A DNA stretch of 64,000 bases from Artemisia argyi (GCA_030686995.1 CM060687.1:167200090-167264089); one strand, 5' to 3'; shown: positions 31,493 through 49,080, counted from the stretch's first letter. Numbers and translations are program-made. Notes: generated from the letters alone by a model not told the origin.

Positions 31493-32041
31493 TCAACGCT
31501 CATTGCCATTATCTCCGACAAACCCTAACCCTACTCGCGTATTATTCCCTTTCTTATACTCAACAACCTTCTCATCTTTTTCCGCATTCTTCCCAACTCC
31601 TTTCCCTTCGCTCCATCCATACCGTTTCATATAAGCATCCGCAAACTCATCAACCAAAACATCAAACTCTTCTACTTCTTCATCATCATGCAACTTTTCT
31701 AAACCATCTTCTTTTAGCTTCCTCAACTTTAAACGTTCAATCCACGACATGGGTTTTTCTTTTGCATGGTTAATGTTGTCACGTTTGGTGTTGTCAATAA
31801 TATCAAGACCATCTTTCGTGACGTTGGGGACAACATGTTCGCCGTTAGAAACATGGTTTGGTATTGGTGGAATAATGATGTGGTTTTTGGACTCGTGTCC
31901 GTAGGTTGTTTGGGACGAGTCGAACTCGGTGATGTATTCTTTGGTTTGATCTGGTGAAGAAGAAGGTGATGATAATGTGGTTTGGTCAGTGGTTAGCTTT
32001 GAGCGTTTTGATAAGGGAATAGAGAACGAAACTCTTTTCAT
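31493..32041 (-). CDS. Short G-patch protein related to MOS2/GPKOW, 182 aa
   Basis: The N-terminal KEYITEFDSSQT and IIIPPIPN segments and a G-patch at about residues 131-175 (FADAYMKRYGWSEGKGVGKN...GLGF) match the start of plant MOS2, a G-patch/KOW RNA-binding protein linked to immunity and small-RNA processing. MOS2 is usually about 460 residues with two KOW domains. This frame stops nine residues after the G-patch, so all KOW sequence is missing. The start has a plausible promoter just upstream. It may be a truncated duplicate that is still expressed, or a recent pseudogene. No intron is needed. Confidence 0.7.
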   Translation of the reverse strand: MKRVSFSIPLSKRSKLTTDQTTLSSPSSSPDQTKEYITEFDSSQTTYGHESKNHIIIPPIPNHVSNGEHVVPNVTKDGLDIIDNTKRDNINHAKEKPMSWIERLKLRKLKEDGLEKLHDDEEVEEFDVLVDEFADAYMKRYGWSEGKGVGKNAEKDEKVVEYKKGNNTRVGLGFVGDNGNER

Positions 32042-32078
32042 GGTATTGTGAAAGAAACTATGGAGGTTTGGAGTTAGG

Positions 32079-32100
32079 TTTATATATATGGATTGGGCTT
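32079..32100 (-). promoter_or_regulatory. TATA box and site-II-like element of the G-patch gene
   Basis: On the minus strand AAGCCCAATC (site II core TGGGCT on the plus strand) is followed at once by ATATATATAAACC, about 40 bp before the ATG. Such pairs are common in promoters of growth-related plant genes. Confidence 0.5.
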
Positions 32101-32395
32101 TGGAAATATATAAACAGTAAACAGATTGGTCATAAATAGTGTCGGTTGTAAGTTGTGTGACCTTGTAACATTATTTTATTTTTATTTATTTTTCTTTTAA
32201 TTTTTTTTATTTCAATTTTTATTTAATCTTTTAATCTTTTTTCTTATTTGTATTTATTTTATTTTGTGCCATAATATCACTATTGTACTAGTAATCAAAG
32301 GCATAATCATGTTAAGTTTATGATACAAAAAATGTTAGAATATATTAAAACCGGTTATTTTTGTTTTTGAATTAAAAAAAAAAACAAAAAAAAGA

Positions 32396-32432
<37 letters not shown>

Positions 32433-34019
32433 ATTAATATTGATTAATTCACTTGGTAATGATAAAAATAAAGTTGATTATGATACGGTGACGAGAAGTG
32501 CTATATTTTTTTTATCTCCATATTATCATCATCAACTACCGACGTATCATAGCTATTGCTGTTTATCATCACTAATCGCTATCACTTTCTCTTTATTTGA
32601 CGTTATCATATCCAGCGAGCATCATGATATTAACCATAAAGCATAAAGAAATACTATTTGGTTATGTGAATGCCCAAAATGTAGAAGTTGAGTTGCATCT
32701 GGACATAGCATTTAAATCAATCGATTCTTTTATGGGAAAATTTCAAAACTAGACCGGTCGCTAACGTGCATATCACTTTCTACCATTTTTTTTTAGTAAA
32801 AAGTACAAAATAAATCAAGATGACAAGTCGCCAAGTGTCCAATTAGTGGTCTATTTTTGAAATTTTGCAAAATCAAAATGACTAAAAGACCGATCTGTAC
32901 CAAACCTTATAAGGTTTGGTATAAAAGGGTATTTTAGTTAATAGGTGAACAGAGTTTTCCATGTCGATTTACCCATATGTATGGTCAGATGGTGCATATC
33001 TTACTCGATCAGAATTGGTGATCATGTCTTATCGCCTCTTACCCATATATATCCAACTCCACAATATCAAACAAAAGCTGAAAAGAACAAAAATAATAAA
33101 AGATCTTGAGTTTTAATTTTTATAAAAGATCTTTAAAAATCTATATAAACCGATCATTGATCTATAAATATAAACGAGTTTCAATATAAACACATGCCTT
33201 TGCTTGAAATACAACAAACAAAAACACCAACAACAACAAGATTCAAAAGGGCTATGACTTTTCTTGTTTAAGCTTCGATTGATAGAAGATATGGAAGGCT
33301 TCTTTTGGTTTATGTTTCGTTTGTAACAAGAGAAAATAAAGAAAAATTGTTTGTTGTTTTGGTAACTGAAAAAATAATAGTGGCGTAGGTTTATGTGCAT
33401 CTATAAATTCTTAGGTTTAGGGTTAGCTTATGGGCTTGGTTGATTATTTAGGTTGGTGGGTTTGTGGTTGTACCAACACACATTTTAGGGGTTTACAATT
33501 CTTGAGATGAATTTTGCAAGCTATAACTTGTAAATTTGTTTTGTGAGAATTTTGTTATTATAATTTGGGACGTAAGTCTAATGTTGTTGCGTCTTGAAAT
33601 CATAATTGCCATGGTTCCGCTGCATCACAAGGAGCAATTGTGAGAAATAGCCATTCTAGAACAATCATTTAATCTGTTTCGTTCTTTGACTGCTCCCTAA
33701 AAAATGGAGAGACTTGTTCTTGCTCTTCCAATTCAGGGATGACGCATATCAACAATAAATGATTAACTTACGAGCTAGTTTTTGTGAAACCGACAAATTG
33801 AAGTGATAACCGCAACACACTTATTGACAGGGATGACGTGGATCAACAATAAATGATTAACTTACGAGATCAAATCGCGGCACAAATTATGTTAAATTTT
33901 GGATATGTATTAAGATAATTTATTTAATGATTTATAATTGTGTTAAATTTATGATAAAAATATTCTGTTTCAATTTTACACTATCTACTTATTAATTTAT
34001 TGCAATAGTTTAATATACA

Positions 34020-34059
<40 letters not shown>

Positions 34060-34155
34060 CATACAACTATAAAACAAACAAACAACACTTTTTCATTCAC
34101 GCTTATTACATAATAGCGGCAGAGTTTAATTTTATAGAAAAGAATTAGAAAAGCA
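32101..34155. other. Intergenic between the G-patch and SMN-like genes
   Basis: It contains A homopolymers at about 32400-32431 and 34022-34058, and two copies of a ~36-bp block (GGGATGACG, then CAACAATAAATGATTAACTT) at about 33736 and 33829. No further gene is supported. The end of the interval is the 5' flank of the SMN-like gene. Confidence 0.5.
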
Positions 34156-37052
34156 ATGGATAAAAATGGTGAGCTTTGGGATGATTCCGCCCTCGTCAAA
34201 GCCTTAGATGACGCTATCTCCAAATACAAGGTCTTCATTCATTTCAACTAATATAAACTCCTTTTACTATTATGTGTTTTTACCAGTGAAATTATTATGT
34301 GGGGAAAATCTTATTAATAAGATAAAAATTACCAAGTTTTTATTGTGATTTGATTAGTAAACTCTAGCTCCTTGATTTCCCTTGAATATGCTGATTTTAA
34401 GATGAAACAAAACTAGGTTTAATTTATTTGGGGGGTGTTTGTTTCGGCTTATATAGCCGGCTTATGGCTTATTTGGTTTTGGGCTTGTTTTTCATAAGCT
34501 CACTTTTTGTGGCTTATTTTCAAACTTTTTGGCTTATACTGTATAAGTTTATTATGACATAATAAACTCCATAAACTTATATAAGCCAGAAAAGTTTCAA
34601 AATAAGCCAGAAAAGTGAGCTTATGAAAAACAAGCCCAAAACCAAATAAGCCATAAGCCGGCTATATAAGCAGAAACAATCAAACAAGCACCCCCTTGAT
34701 AAAAAATAAAGAGTAAAAATATTGTCCCTTTGGTTTGGTCAGTGCAGTCCTGTGACTTCAAAAGTGCAAGCGTAGTCTTTGCTGGGAACTTTTGTGTGCA
34801 ATTATCGTCCCTGGTAGATGAAACTTTGAGAGTGCAGATGCAGTTACGGTCACGATAATTGCGCACAAAAGTTCCTAACAAAGACTACGCATTCACTTTC
34901 AAAGTTATAGGGATTGTGTCTGCAGTTTGGCAAAACCACAAAGACGGCGTTGCGGTTTACTAAAAAGAGTATTTTTGTTCTTGTATTGGTAGTTTAGTTT
35001 ACAGATTGGTTAATATGGTTATGGAAATAGATGTATGATTTTGAAAATATGTTATGTGATTGGTAAATATGGTTATGTGAATAGATGTATGATTTTGAAA
35101 ATATGTTATCTGATTGGTAGGCATGTAAGAGTGTTGGTATAAGATTGTGGCTCTAGTTGTATATATGAGTTTTGTTGTATTGAGACTAAAGCTTATTGTG
35201 TAGTTTAAAAACTAGACGGGGTGCTAGTCACATAGAATAAATGAAAATGAATCAAAGCTATGAAGTTGATGCACCGGTATGTTGAAAACTTGAAATGGTA
35301 TTGGAACTCCCATGTAATTTTTTGTTTTGTAGGAATTTATATGTACACGGTACACTATAGGGAAGTGCAAGCGAATGGTAGGCTATACATTGGTAATCAG
35401 ATGTTTAATTAATTCGACTTCTAAGTTGAGGTTTTTTGATATTTGGGTCCCACTCATTCGGTGTGCAAAGAAGCGAAAGTTTGATGTATAAATCCTTTTC
35501 TTACATGAAAAATATGTTAAAGACTTAAAGAACCAACCAACAAAGTAAATAATCTGATATCCTCCCCAGGCATTGTTAATCATTTTATTTCGATCAGTGC
35601 TATTTAAATTTAAGATTAAAATTACTTATCTATGCCCGCAAAGCAATGAAGCATGCCCCCCCCCCCCCCCCCCCCCCCCCTTCTTTTTTCCCCCTCAAAT
35701 AGCATTAAACTTTTGCTCACTTTCGCAATGAAATAATTTTTGTTCAGATAATGCATCTTAAAGAAGGTGACAGTGGTTCTCCTAAGGAAGAAAGAATCAC
35801 AAAAGACACAGAAGAAAATGTACATAACGTCTTGGATGAAAGTAATGAACCTAAAAGGTATGTTCGTGTGTGTATATAAATCAAATGTTCCCGTTTCTGT
35901 TCTTAAAGTGTATCTTAAGTGACCATTGTTTTTTGTGGACAGTGCACACGTGGAAACAGATGATAAGATCACAGATGAACCACATGACACAACACATTTA
36001 GTATCAGAAAAAAGTTCTTCAGATGTTGAGCAACATGTGAATCCGTCAGAAAAAGGTACTTCAGATGTTGTTGAGCAACATGTGAATCCGTCAAACGGTG
36101 ACCAGGTTCAAGAGGCAGATGGTACTTATACTAATACAGAATATGCAGAACAGTATAACGTTTTACTAAATCAATATAATGCTGTTGAGGAACAAAGACA
36201 AAAACTATTACAACAACTTTACCAATATGGCAACTGGGATTATCAAGGTTACAGTTACGGTGCTGCTTATGATTCTCAATACCAAACTGTACCTGCACCC
36301 CAAACTTCTGAACCACCAGTATGCTCTTGTCGTCCCTATGTATGTCCATACTCAACTGCTGCAGTTTCCTCTAGTGAAACTTGTGTTGGTAGTACGGCAT
36401 TGGCTCATAAGGGAAACTCGGTTTCTTTAAAAGATGACGAATTTATAAAATCAGCAATGGAAGCTGTGGACAGAGCAATTCATTCATTCAACAAAGAAAC
36501 TTCCGGTATACTTTTTACTAAATATTCAATGATGTTTTCGGTTTCTTACTTATCGTTGATGAACTGTTGTGTGAGAATAAAGTAGTGCTAAAACTACTCT
36601 TGTTTGAATTGCAGAGGGGAAGAAAGGGGAAAAAGTAGCGTCGGGTTCAGGAGAGATTGTGCAGGACAAATCGTCTGAGACAGATCTTTCAGCTGTCTTG
36701 AATGCTTGGTTTTCTGCAGGCTTTTACACTGGCAAGTAAGTGATGTTTCATGTTCTTTTATAACACCAGCTATAAGAGCTAATTATCTAATTTACTGTAT
36801 GCAAAGCCCGGAACATAGTTTATTTGATAGCTTACAGACTAAATATATTTCCTCCATAAACACTTTTATCTAAACTAGTTTGCAGAAATTGTAAATTGTC
36901 AGTTTAACCACCAACGTCAGCGGTTTTCTGTATACGAAGTCTGATAGATACCAATACTCATTTGCTGATTAAAATTACGTAGTTTATAACTGGTGTGACC
37001 TTGTGTTCTTATGTATAGGTATCTCTCAGAGCAAGCTTCTGCAAAGAAATGA
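34156..37052 (+). CDS. SMN: SMN-like protein (survival motor neuron family), 5 exons, 300 aa
   Basis: Exons are 34156-34230, 35748-35857, 35943-36505, 36615-36735 and 37019-37052. All introns are GT-AG and the 903-nt CDS keeps frame. Exon 1 (ELWDDSALVKALDDAISKYK) matches the Gemin2-binding helix of SMN (WDDTALIKAYDKA.. in animals). Exons 4-5 (LNAWFSAGFYTGKYLSEQ) match the C-terminal YG box that oligomerises SMN. Between them lies a coiled segment (QYNVLLNQYNAVEEQRQKLLQQ) and a Tyr/Gly-rich stretch, but no Tudor domain, as in fission yeast Smn1. The likely role is cytoplasmic assembly of Sm rings on spliceosomal snRNAs with Gemin2. Intron 1 carries a palindromic MITE and a C25 run. Confidence 0.8.
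34431..34695. mobile_element. Palindromic Tourist-like MITE in SMN-like intron 1
   Basis: Almost the whole element is one inverted repeat: GGGGGTGTTTGTTTCGGCTT on the left is mirrored at the right end, and AAGCTCACTTTT arms meet near 34560. A TTG triplet flanks both sides (34428-34430, 34696-34698). The sense transcript of the host intron would fold into a ~110-bp hairpin. Confidence 0.8.
34700..34980. repeat. Second inverted-repeat element in SMN-like intron 1
   Basis: Internal words AAGTGCAAGCGTAGTCTTTG...GGAACTTTTGTG and their inverted relatives CACAAAAGTTCCTAACAAAG...GCATTCACTTT form a degenerate hairpin. It looks like an older MITE next to the Tourist-like one. Ends not fixed. Confidence 0.45.
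35656..35680. repeat. C25 homopolymer near the end of SMN-like intron 1
   Basis: An uninterrupted run of about 25 C lies 67 bp upstream of exon 2, followed by a TTCTTTTTTCCCCCTC pyrimidine tract. The complementary G run could form a quadruplex on the other strand. Exact length may be unreliable in sequencing. Confidence 0.9.
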
Positions 37053-37976
37053 AGCCTCTTGCTCATAAAGCCAGTTCAAGATCTTGTTTGGCATTACACA
37101 TGACACTCGCGTGATTATGAAGAAGATTGTTGTTAAAACTACCATCTATGCTCATGCTAATCCAGTTGCTTCGCAGATTATATGGTGGTGCAGTTTTGTG
37201 GAAAATGGTGGCTACACATTGGACATGGTCTCTTTGCATAGATTATATGTTCAAGGTTGTATTAAGTTTTGTGAACTTCGATTTTTGTTGGAATGAGTCT
37301 TTGACTCTTTGTTATTAAAGTTATGAAGCGTTGTTTTGAGGAAGGAGATGTGTATTGATTATGAAAATTTTGAGTTATGATGTGACCAGTAATTTAGCAG
37401 TTTTCATAAGGATAAATTACCCCTGAACCTTCATGATGCAGGGTCAATTCGACTTCGTGGTTACTAGGGGAATGTTTATAATGGTTCAGACTTCAGACAG
37501 ATGAAAAGTTATTCAACGTCTTTTTAGTACGCAGAACTTGAATCGTTTTTAAAAATGTACACATCCTTTACTTAATCATTGGTAATATAAATTGGACAAA
37601 AAAACATATCTGTTTTAAACCGACCTATACTAAAAGTGAGTTGCTTGAAACCCATTTTGACCCATTACTCATTTGCATGACTTGGGTATCTTGCAAACCT
37701 TTGAAAACCATACACAATTTTTATTTTTAAACAAGCCTGATATAAGAATTTCATATGTTGACTCAAATTTACTTGCTAAAAATAATAACCTAACACATGA
37801 CAGAAGCTCATTTCATTGTTAATCAAGAGTTTTGATTCACAATACACCAGGCCTTAACAATGCATCTTTGTATTGCCCATCCTAAAGTAATTTACAACAT
37901 CATGCAATATAATAGAGTAAACGCATACATATACACATTATATATTCAGAAACTCTTCTGATACACACTTATACGC
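37053..37976. other. 3' flanks of two convergent genes
   Basis: The SMN-like gene (plus) and the Rossmann gene (minus) converge here. AT-rich sequence with TTATTAAAG at about 37313 could carry the plus-strand poly(A) signal. No gene is supported. Confidence 0.5.
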
Positions 37977-42713
<4,737 letters not shown>

Positions 42714-43553
42714 TGTTGGTTCTTGTCTTCACTACCACAACTCTGAACTAGAGTTTTATAAAGTTTAAAGATTCATTCAAGTTAATAAGTAGTTGTACTT
42801 TTTTTTGGTGGTGGCAAATAAATGTTTTTTCCAATTTTTGGGAAAAGAATAAAGAAGGTTGGTAAAATTTTGTGTACTTGTCGTGGTTCTAAAAATTGCT
42901 AGGTGATAGTCGGGCGGTCGGATATTGTTTAACGACTAGTCAGTTAGGTGAGGATTAATCAAATTGGATCAGATAATTATAAATTTTGAAATTATATGTA
43001 TAACATAAACGAAATAATTTTACTTTTAGTTGAAATATGAGAAATGAGTATACATTCACATTTTGTATTAAATGATTACTTGAATTGTGTTTGAACAGTC
43101 GTGTCGACTGATTTTTTAAAAATATGCGAGGTGTGTTGAAAGAAAAACTCAATATTAATTTTTAGAAATATTTGACATGTGTTACCCCATTTAGCCCATT
43201 TTTGTTAAATTTGGCCGATGTCCGATTTGATCGATTAATCTGTATGTTGACTAATTTTGACCAATTCAATTAATAAGGTCGGCTAGACTAAAATTGGACG
43301 GTTAATCTCCGCCTAGCGCCAATTAATCGGCCGTCTAGACCGATAGTTAATGCCAGGTGGTAGGTGAAAAACCAAAATTAGAAATGAAATGGTGTTTGTT
43401 TAAGTTATTCTTCTTATTATTATTAGGATGTTTGTTTTGGATTTTTGTTTTATTGACTTATTTTGAAATTTATGAGGCTACATGTTGTTACTATGACATA
43501 ATAAGTGTATTAGGATTTTATGCTTGAAAATAAGTCAAAAAAATAAATCTATA
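42714..43553. other. 5' flank of the SDR gene, then MITE-like DNA
   Basis: From about 42880 to 43360 the sequence has GTTCTAAAAATTGCTAGG and AGTCGGGCGGTCGG-type words, related in style to the hAT MITE at 367-760, but ends were not fixed. From about 43390 to the Helitron start is the left half of a palindromic MITE (GATGTTTGTTTTGGATTTTT...). Its right half lies after 51634. Confidence 0.45.
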
Positions 43554-44229
43554 TCTATACTATCTAATAAAATAAGGTTTTGTACGAGCACCATGAAGCA
43601 CAAGCATTAAAAAAACTCATTAAATGTGTGACCAAAATTCCTTAATTAGAAGACAATGTACAACAATTTTAAGCATTAAAAAAGGAGAAACCATATAAAA
43701 AGACAATAAAGTCCTTTTGCACAAGCCCTTTAAGCATGAGCATTAAAAAAACTTATTAAATTTGTGACACAAATTCCATAATTAGAGACAAATGTACAAT
43801 CACCTAAAAGCACTATTTTTTCCTAAAACAAATTAAGGCTCCTCTTTGGGTTATTTTTGTAAGGTGTTTAATATTTCTTCAATGGCTTCTTCTAAATGCC
43901 TTTGACTCCGTATTTTTGGCCAGTCATAATTATAATTGATTTAATGGTACGCTCCTCCTTCTTAATCAAGCTTAAAGATCCGAAGAAACAGCTATCCCAT
44001 TCAAGAGCTATCAATTTCATATCACAATTAAATGAAAACGCGCTCAAAATTTTAAAAAGAGGAGCGCCCTATAGATTCATATAAATTTAATGAAAAAGTG
44101 GTACGCTCCTTCTTCAGATATATTTGTAATCTCGGTGTCATTTCTTTCAGTTTCAATTTTTTAATTGTTTTGATTTATTGCTTCTCCTGATTGTTGTGAT
44201 TTGATAATTAATTAATATTTTTTTTATTT

Positions 44230-47200
44230 GTTAATGGTTGATGTAGGTGAAGAATAGCCAAAACATGGACCAGATATATCAAATAATCTGATAGCTCAAG
44301 TCGGTTTTTGTTCAAAGGTATTTCGGTGTCTTCATTGACAGCGTTCATTGACTATCCAAGTATTTTTTTTCCTTTTCTAATCAGGTTCTCAATTTTCTCC
44401 TTATTTTTGTTATCATTTGATTTATCCTGTGTGTTTTTTTATTTAATTTTGGCTGTAGAATTGATCAAATATGAGTTGCTTAATTGTATTTGGGATGGGA
44501 AGCTTTTCGTGATCCTTTAGAGGCACATGGTCTTGCACACTTTCTTGGTATGTTATGGTCTTGTTATACGTGTATCTGATACTTGCGCTATAGCGTGTTG
44601 TGTTATCTCGAAATATATGAATGTTAATGGAGATAAATAGAAATTTGCTTGGAGTTACCCGACATGTATTGCATTTCTATGTGAAAAGGCCAGGCAAAAC
44701 CTTAAAAAAAGAGAAATAATGACATGTGTTGTATTTGATCATTAATCAGCAACAAATAGACGACACATAATAGGAAACAGGAAAAAACACAGACCAAGTA
44801 ACAAATTCTGTCAATTTTATTTGGTGTTCATTTTCTTAGTATGTTTGGATATATTGTAATAAAATATGGTGTATTTGTGTAGGTGCTTGAAGAGATATTG
44901 TAGTTGTGGCATCACAGGTGAGTTGTATACACTACTTCTATCTTACGTTGTAAAATAGATACTAAGATAATGGGTCAAACGGGTTTGGGTGAAATCGAGT
45001 AAAATATAGGTAGGGCTTGAAACTGAATTGGGTATAGTCATAAAAAATATGCATGACTACTTTTAATTTGTTTTGCGTTAAGTGCAATATCCAATTGATT
45101 ACAATCTGATTTTCTTTAACATAAGCTATTATTCTGTGAAGGATTACTACTCAGCTTAATGATATTTCACATATTGCACTCGCGGACATACTTCTTTTGA
45201 GAGATAAAAAAGTTGACGTTTTACGTTACTTTACAATGAAAGTTTCAATGTTGTTCAAGTTTTTTGCCTATCTTGGGTAATTTTTTGGTAACGAAAATTG
45301 ATTTCTGGGATGATTTGATCAAATTATCCTTTTAAGAACTAATATCCCTCGATTTTAATAGAGGAATACGTTCCTACGAGGACGAGTAATACAACAATAT
45401 TGTATTTTTAAAATGTTCTTATCTGTGTAGCTTTATTTATTCGAACTTTTTGTACTGCAGGCACCTGGTAGAGCTTATTAGCTTGAGCTAATAAGCCATA
45501 ACCACAAAAGTTGTTCTTACCCGTCTCCACAGAGGCGTACTGATATGCAGGCGAGTGTGATTCCAATTGGTTTTTATTAAATTTTTTTACGGTTTTGGAT
45601 TTCTTATTAGATTAACTACATTTAGGTGTTATTGGCCATTTCTTATGAACTACTTATAGCACGTTAGGTGCTTTTTTGAATGATACAATTCACGTATTAT
45701 ATTGATCCTCGACTAATTATGACAACGTTAAGACCAATAAACCCATAAGAGGCGGGGTTAAATACAGATTATGTAATCTGACATGCTGGTGTGTTGTCTA
45801 TCAGTTCAGGTGAAGTGTCTTCAACCTAGGAAACTCTGCACGAAGGGACAAGTTGTAGTGGCATTCACGAGTGGAATGGCATATCAAGGCACAAACAGCA
45901 GATCAATGCTACGACTGGAACAGGTACTTATTATTAAAGCTACAAATTTATCTATCTCCAAATTAATTTACATGTGTCCAAACATTCCCTTAGACTGAAT
46001 CTGTCCAAACAACCCCATAGACCGAATCTGTCCAAACAACCTTTAACCGTATCTTTTTAATTTTGCTATCTTTCCTTTTGTATTTTGTAATTGCAATTGA
46101 TGGATAGTTCAAATGTGCAAATGACTTATCGTCACAGTTTTTGGGCTATGTGGAAATCAGGAAGGACTGGATGACAATTTTGTGACTCATCTTGCGAGAA
46201 AAGAACACATGTGGAGAGAGTACAAATGATGCACTTTTCAGTTTTACTATATATGATATCAGTTACCAACATTGCAAATAACACACTTGGAAGCATGTTA
46301 ATACCTGGTTTTGAGAGTGTCACTTATAGTATCTTTTTGTTTGCAGATTCCTTAAGAAGCTCATTTACTCTTACCAAAATTTTATGTTGTTGATTAGAGC
46401 TAAGATAAGTATTAAAGGTGTTTGTACTCTTCACAATTTAGTGATGCAACTGTGGAACCCGCAACGAATATAAAGTTGGGGGGGGGGGGGAATGGTTGAT
46501 GTTTTTTAGTAAAGCGAAATAATATTTTTGAGTTGCAGTTACAAAGATTAATGATATGCAAGACTTGATTAGGTTCTAATGGAAGTTTGCATTTGTGTTT
46601 CAGGTATAGCAGTCCCTTCTTTTAGGTGGTTCAGCGGTACAACCTTCATCATGTTCATCTCCGTCCACTACTATGGTAGGGTCAGTTGTAACGTATGTAC
46701 AAAGTCCTCTGTGTACGGGTTTTGCGAGTCTTCCGCAACAAATTAAAATTACCTATTAGTTACATAAGTAACGTTACTATGATCAATAATGTTTGGTTTT
46801 TCTTATAAGTAATTAGTACTGGGTTTTTCGTGTCGATTATGTAGTTTGAAATTGAGTTGATATTACACCTGGTATAAGAATATGCACAATCTTTGTTGCT
46901 GTAAGTATATTATGAAAGTTAATACTGTATGTATTCAGAATGATCATGAGTAGATTAAGTAGTATTAGAGTATTAGACATCTTGGTTTTAAGAAAATTAA
47001 TGAAATCAAAACAAATAGTACCTTAGCTCACTCTTTAGCATTGATTTAATGGGCATGTATAATTTTGTTTTGTTTCACTGAAGCTATAAGACTACTACGA
47101 AACACTGGCAGGAAAAGCATTCTATTGACTTTTTTTAAAGATAAACTAGACTAGGAAGTCATCTTAGAGTTCATATTTGATGTATTGATATTACTTAATT

Positions 47201-47420
47201 AAGGCCAGTATTATTGTTTAATAGCTGATTGAATCATGCATATTTATGTGTATATAGTCTGCTGATGAAAGGCTTAATAAGTAGCAATAAGTTAAATATC
47301 AGTTTCTATTGCATTTGTGCATGTCTAATGTGGTACGAAAATGGTTGACAAATATAGGTTTCTCAGGAAGAAAACGTCGACTCACAGCAGCTTCATGAGC
47401 CGGCGTAGGGAAAACAACAT
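44230..47420 (+). other. Helitron interior, possible captured exon fragments
   Basis: Short open segments with nearby GT/AG signals occur at about 45783-45923 (KCLQPRKLCTKGQVVVAFTS) and 46605-46740 (SLLLGGSAVQPSSCSSPS). None matches a family I know. A near-perfect 11-bp-arm palindrome, GCTTATTAGCT-TG-AGCTAATAAGC, is at 45473-45496. A run of about 13 G is near 46479. Confidence 0.3.
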
Positions 47421-48404
47421 TTTTCTGCAGAAACGGTACCATATGCGAGCTCCTCACATTTCCTGTACCATAGTTTCATTGTAGTGACTGATAAGAATAT
47501 GTTAATATATGAAGTGGTGGAAGATCGGTGGTGGCCTTTGATTAAAACAAAAATACCAACGCCAGTCCAGGTAATGCAACCGAATTGCTAAAGATACATT
47601 TAAAAAACATAATATTTGAGGCTTTGGTCTCTTCGAAGGCATGCCCCCTTTCATTCCAAAAAAATTACACTATTGAGTGACCTTAAGATGATGTTTTTAA
47701 AAATCTACTTTCCCAAATGCTAATAACATTTACCACATTGAAGCCTTATTATATGCGAGCCTAAGGTGACGCTTGAAAACAAGAGGAACGAAATAAATCA
47801 GCCCTTATTAACTTTGATTTTAGTGGGCGTTGACATCGTCTACATGGTCACTGGAGGAAAATCACTACAGAAAATCTATAAAACTCTGAAGATTGGGCAC
47901 CTATTAAAACGACTTATTTCATTATAATCTTCTGTTCATTTTGTCATTTCTCACATTTCAAATTGCAACTTGTTGTTATGTCTTTTATTCGATCAATCAA
48001 AGGATTATAAGTGAAAAATAGTAAGCAGTACAAGTTAATATACAAGTATATACAGAAAGGAAACAAAAAACAATAAGTGAAAATTAGTAGAGTGAAGTTA
48101 ATATACAACTGTTTCGCAAACCATTATAAAAAAGTTAGAATCTGTGTTATTAATACTTTTTTAAAACACGTATTTAATTTGCAAACACAAAACTAATATA
48201 CAAGTATAGTGGTACCAACAGTTTTAGTCTTAACAATGAAACAAGTAAATACGTAAGTCAAATTCATGAAGTAAGGCATGATATACAATTATTCTCTATA
48301 CATAATCAACGGAAATACACTAACCCAATAAAGTCATGATTTACCAAGTCTTCTTCCAACAAGGGTTATAAAACTTAGGGAAATAACTTTCATAAAATTA
48401 ACTT

Positions 48405-48565
48405 CGGGACTTATCGGGTTGACCCAATAACCCGATAAAAAAAGTAATGTAACCCTAACCCAACCCGATAACTATGTCGGGTTATCGGGTTCGGGTCACA
48501 CAACCCGATAAGACTTTTTAACGCGACTCAACCCGACCCGATGACCCTACTGACACCCCTACTTG
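48405..48565. repeat. AACCCGATAA-rich repeat inside the Helitron
   Basis: About ten copies of CCCGATAA/TTATCGGGTT lie in both orientations, ending CTGACACCCCTA. The ending resembles hAT MITE termini (TAGGGGTGTCA), but the left end was not found. Confidence 0.4.
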
Positions 48566-49080
48566 CCATACTTAGATCATGAAATAATGTGACTGGTATT
48601 ATGAATATGAGTTTAAGAAATATTGTAACCCGAAAAGATACGAACATAGGACAAACAAATGCTAAGTGCATTTACATAAGCACACGTTGGCAACAAACAT
48701 GTGAATAAGCATACGTTCCACAAAGACTGATTGCTCTTGATGAAAAGTAATAAGATGACCAATATAGCTCTGACCCGTTATGATTCATTACTTGATTTCC
48801 CTAATTTGACCCATATCATATTTACTTAATTTTTCAAGGAAATGTGGAAAGGGGAAAGTGGCCTGGTAGTACGTATAAATTATAATTAAATGTGCGCCTA
48901 AAATTCCATAATAAGAGGCAAAATGTACAACTAACCCAATGCACTATTTTTTTCAAAGCCAAAGGAAAAACAATCAACTCATAGCCCGCTCCTATGAAGT
49001 TGTATTTTAGTCAAGTCATTAATATAATTCAATCACACAACCCTTTCCAAAAATCTTATAGGCTCCTAAACATGGATCTT

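Noticed and set aside
37084..37318. Small ORFs after the SMN-like stop codon
   Set aside because: They lie in the expected 3' untranslated region and show no similarity to SMN exons.
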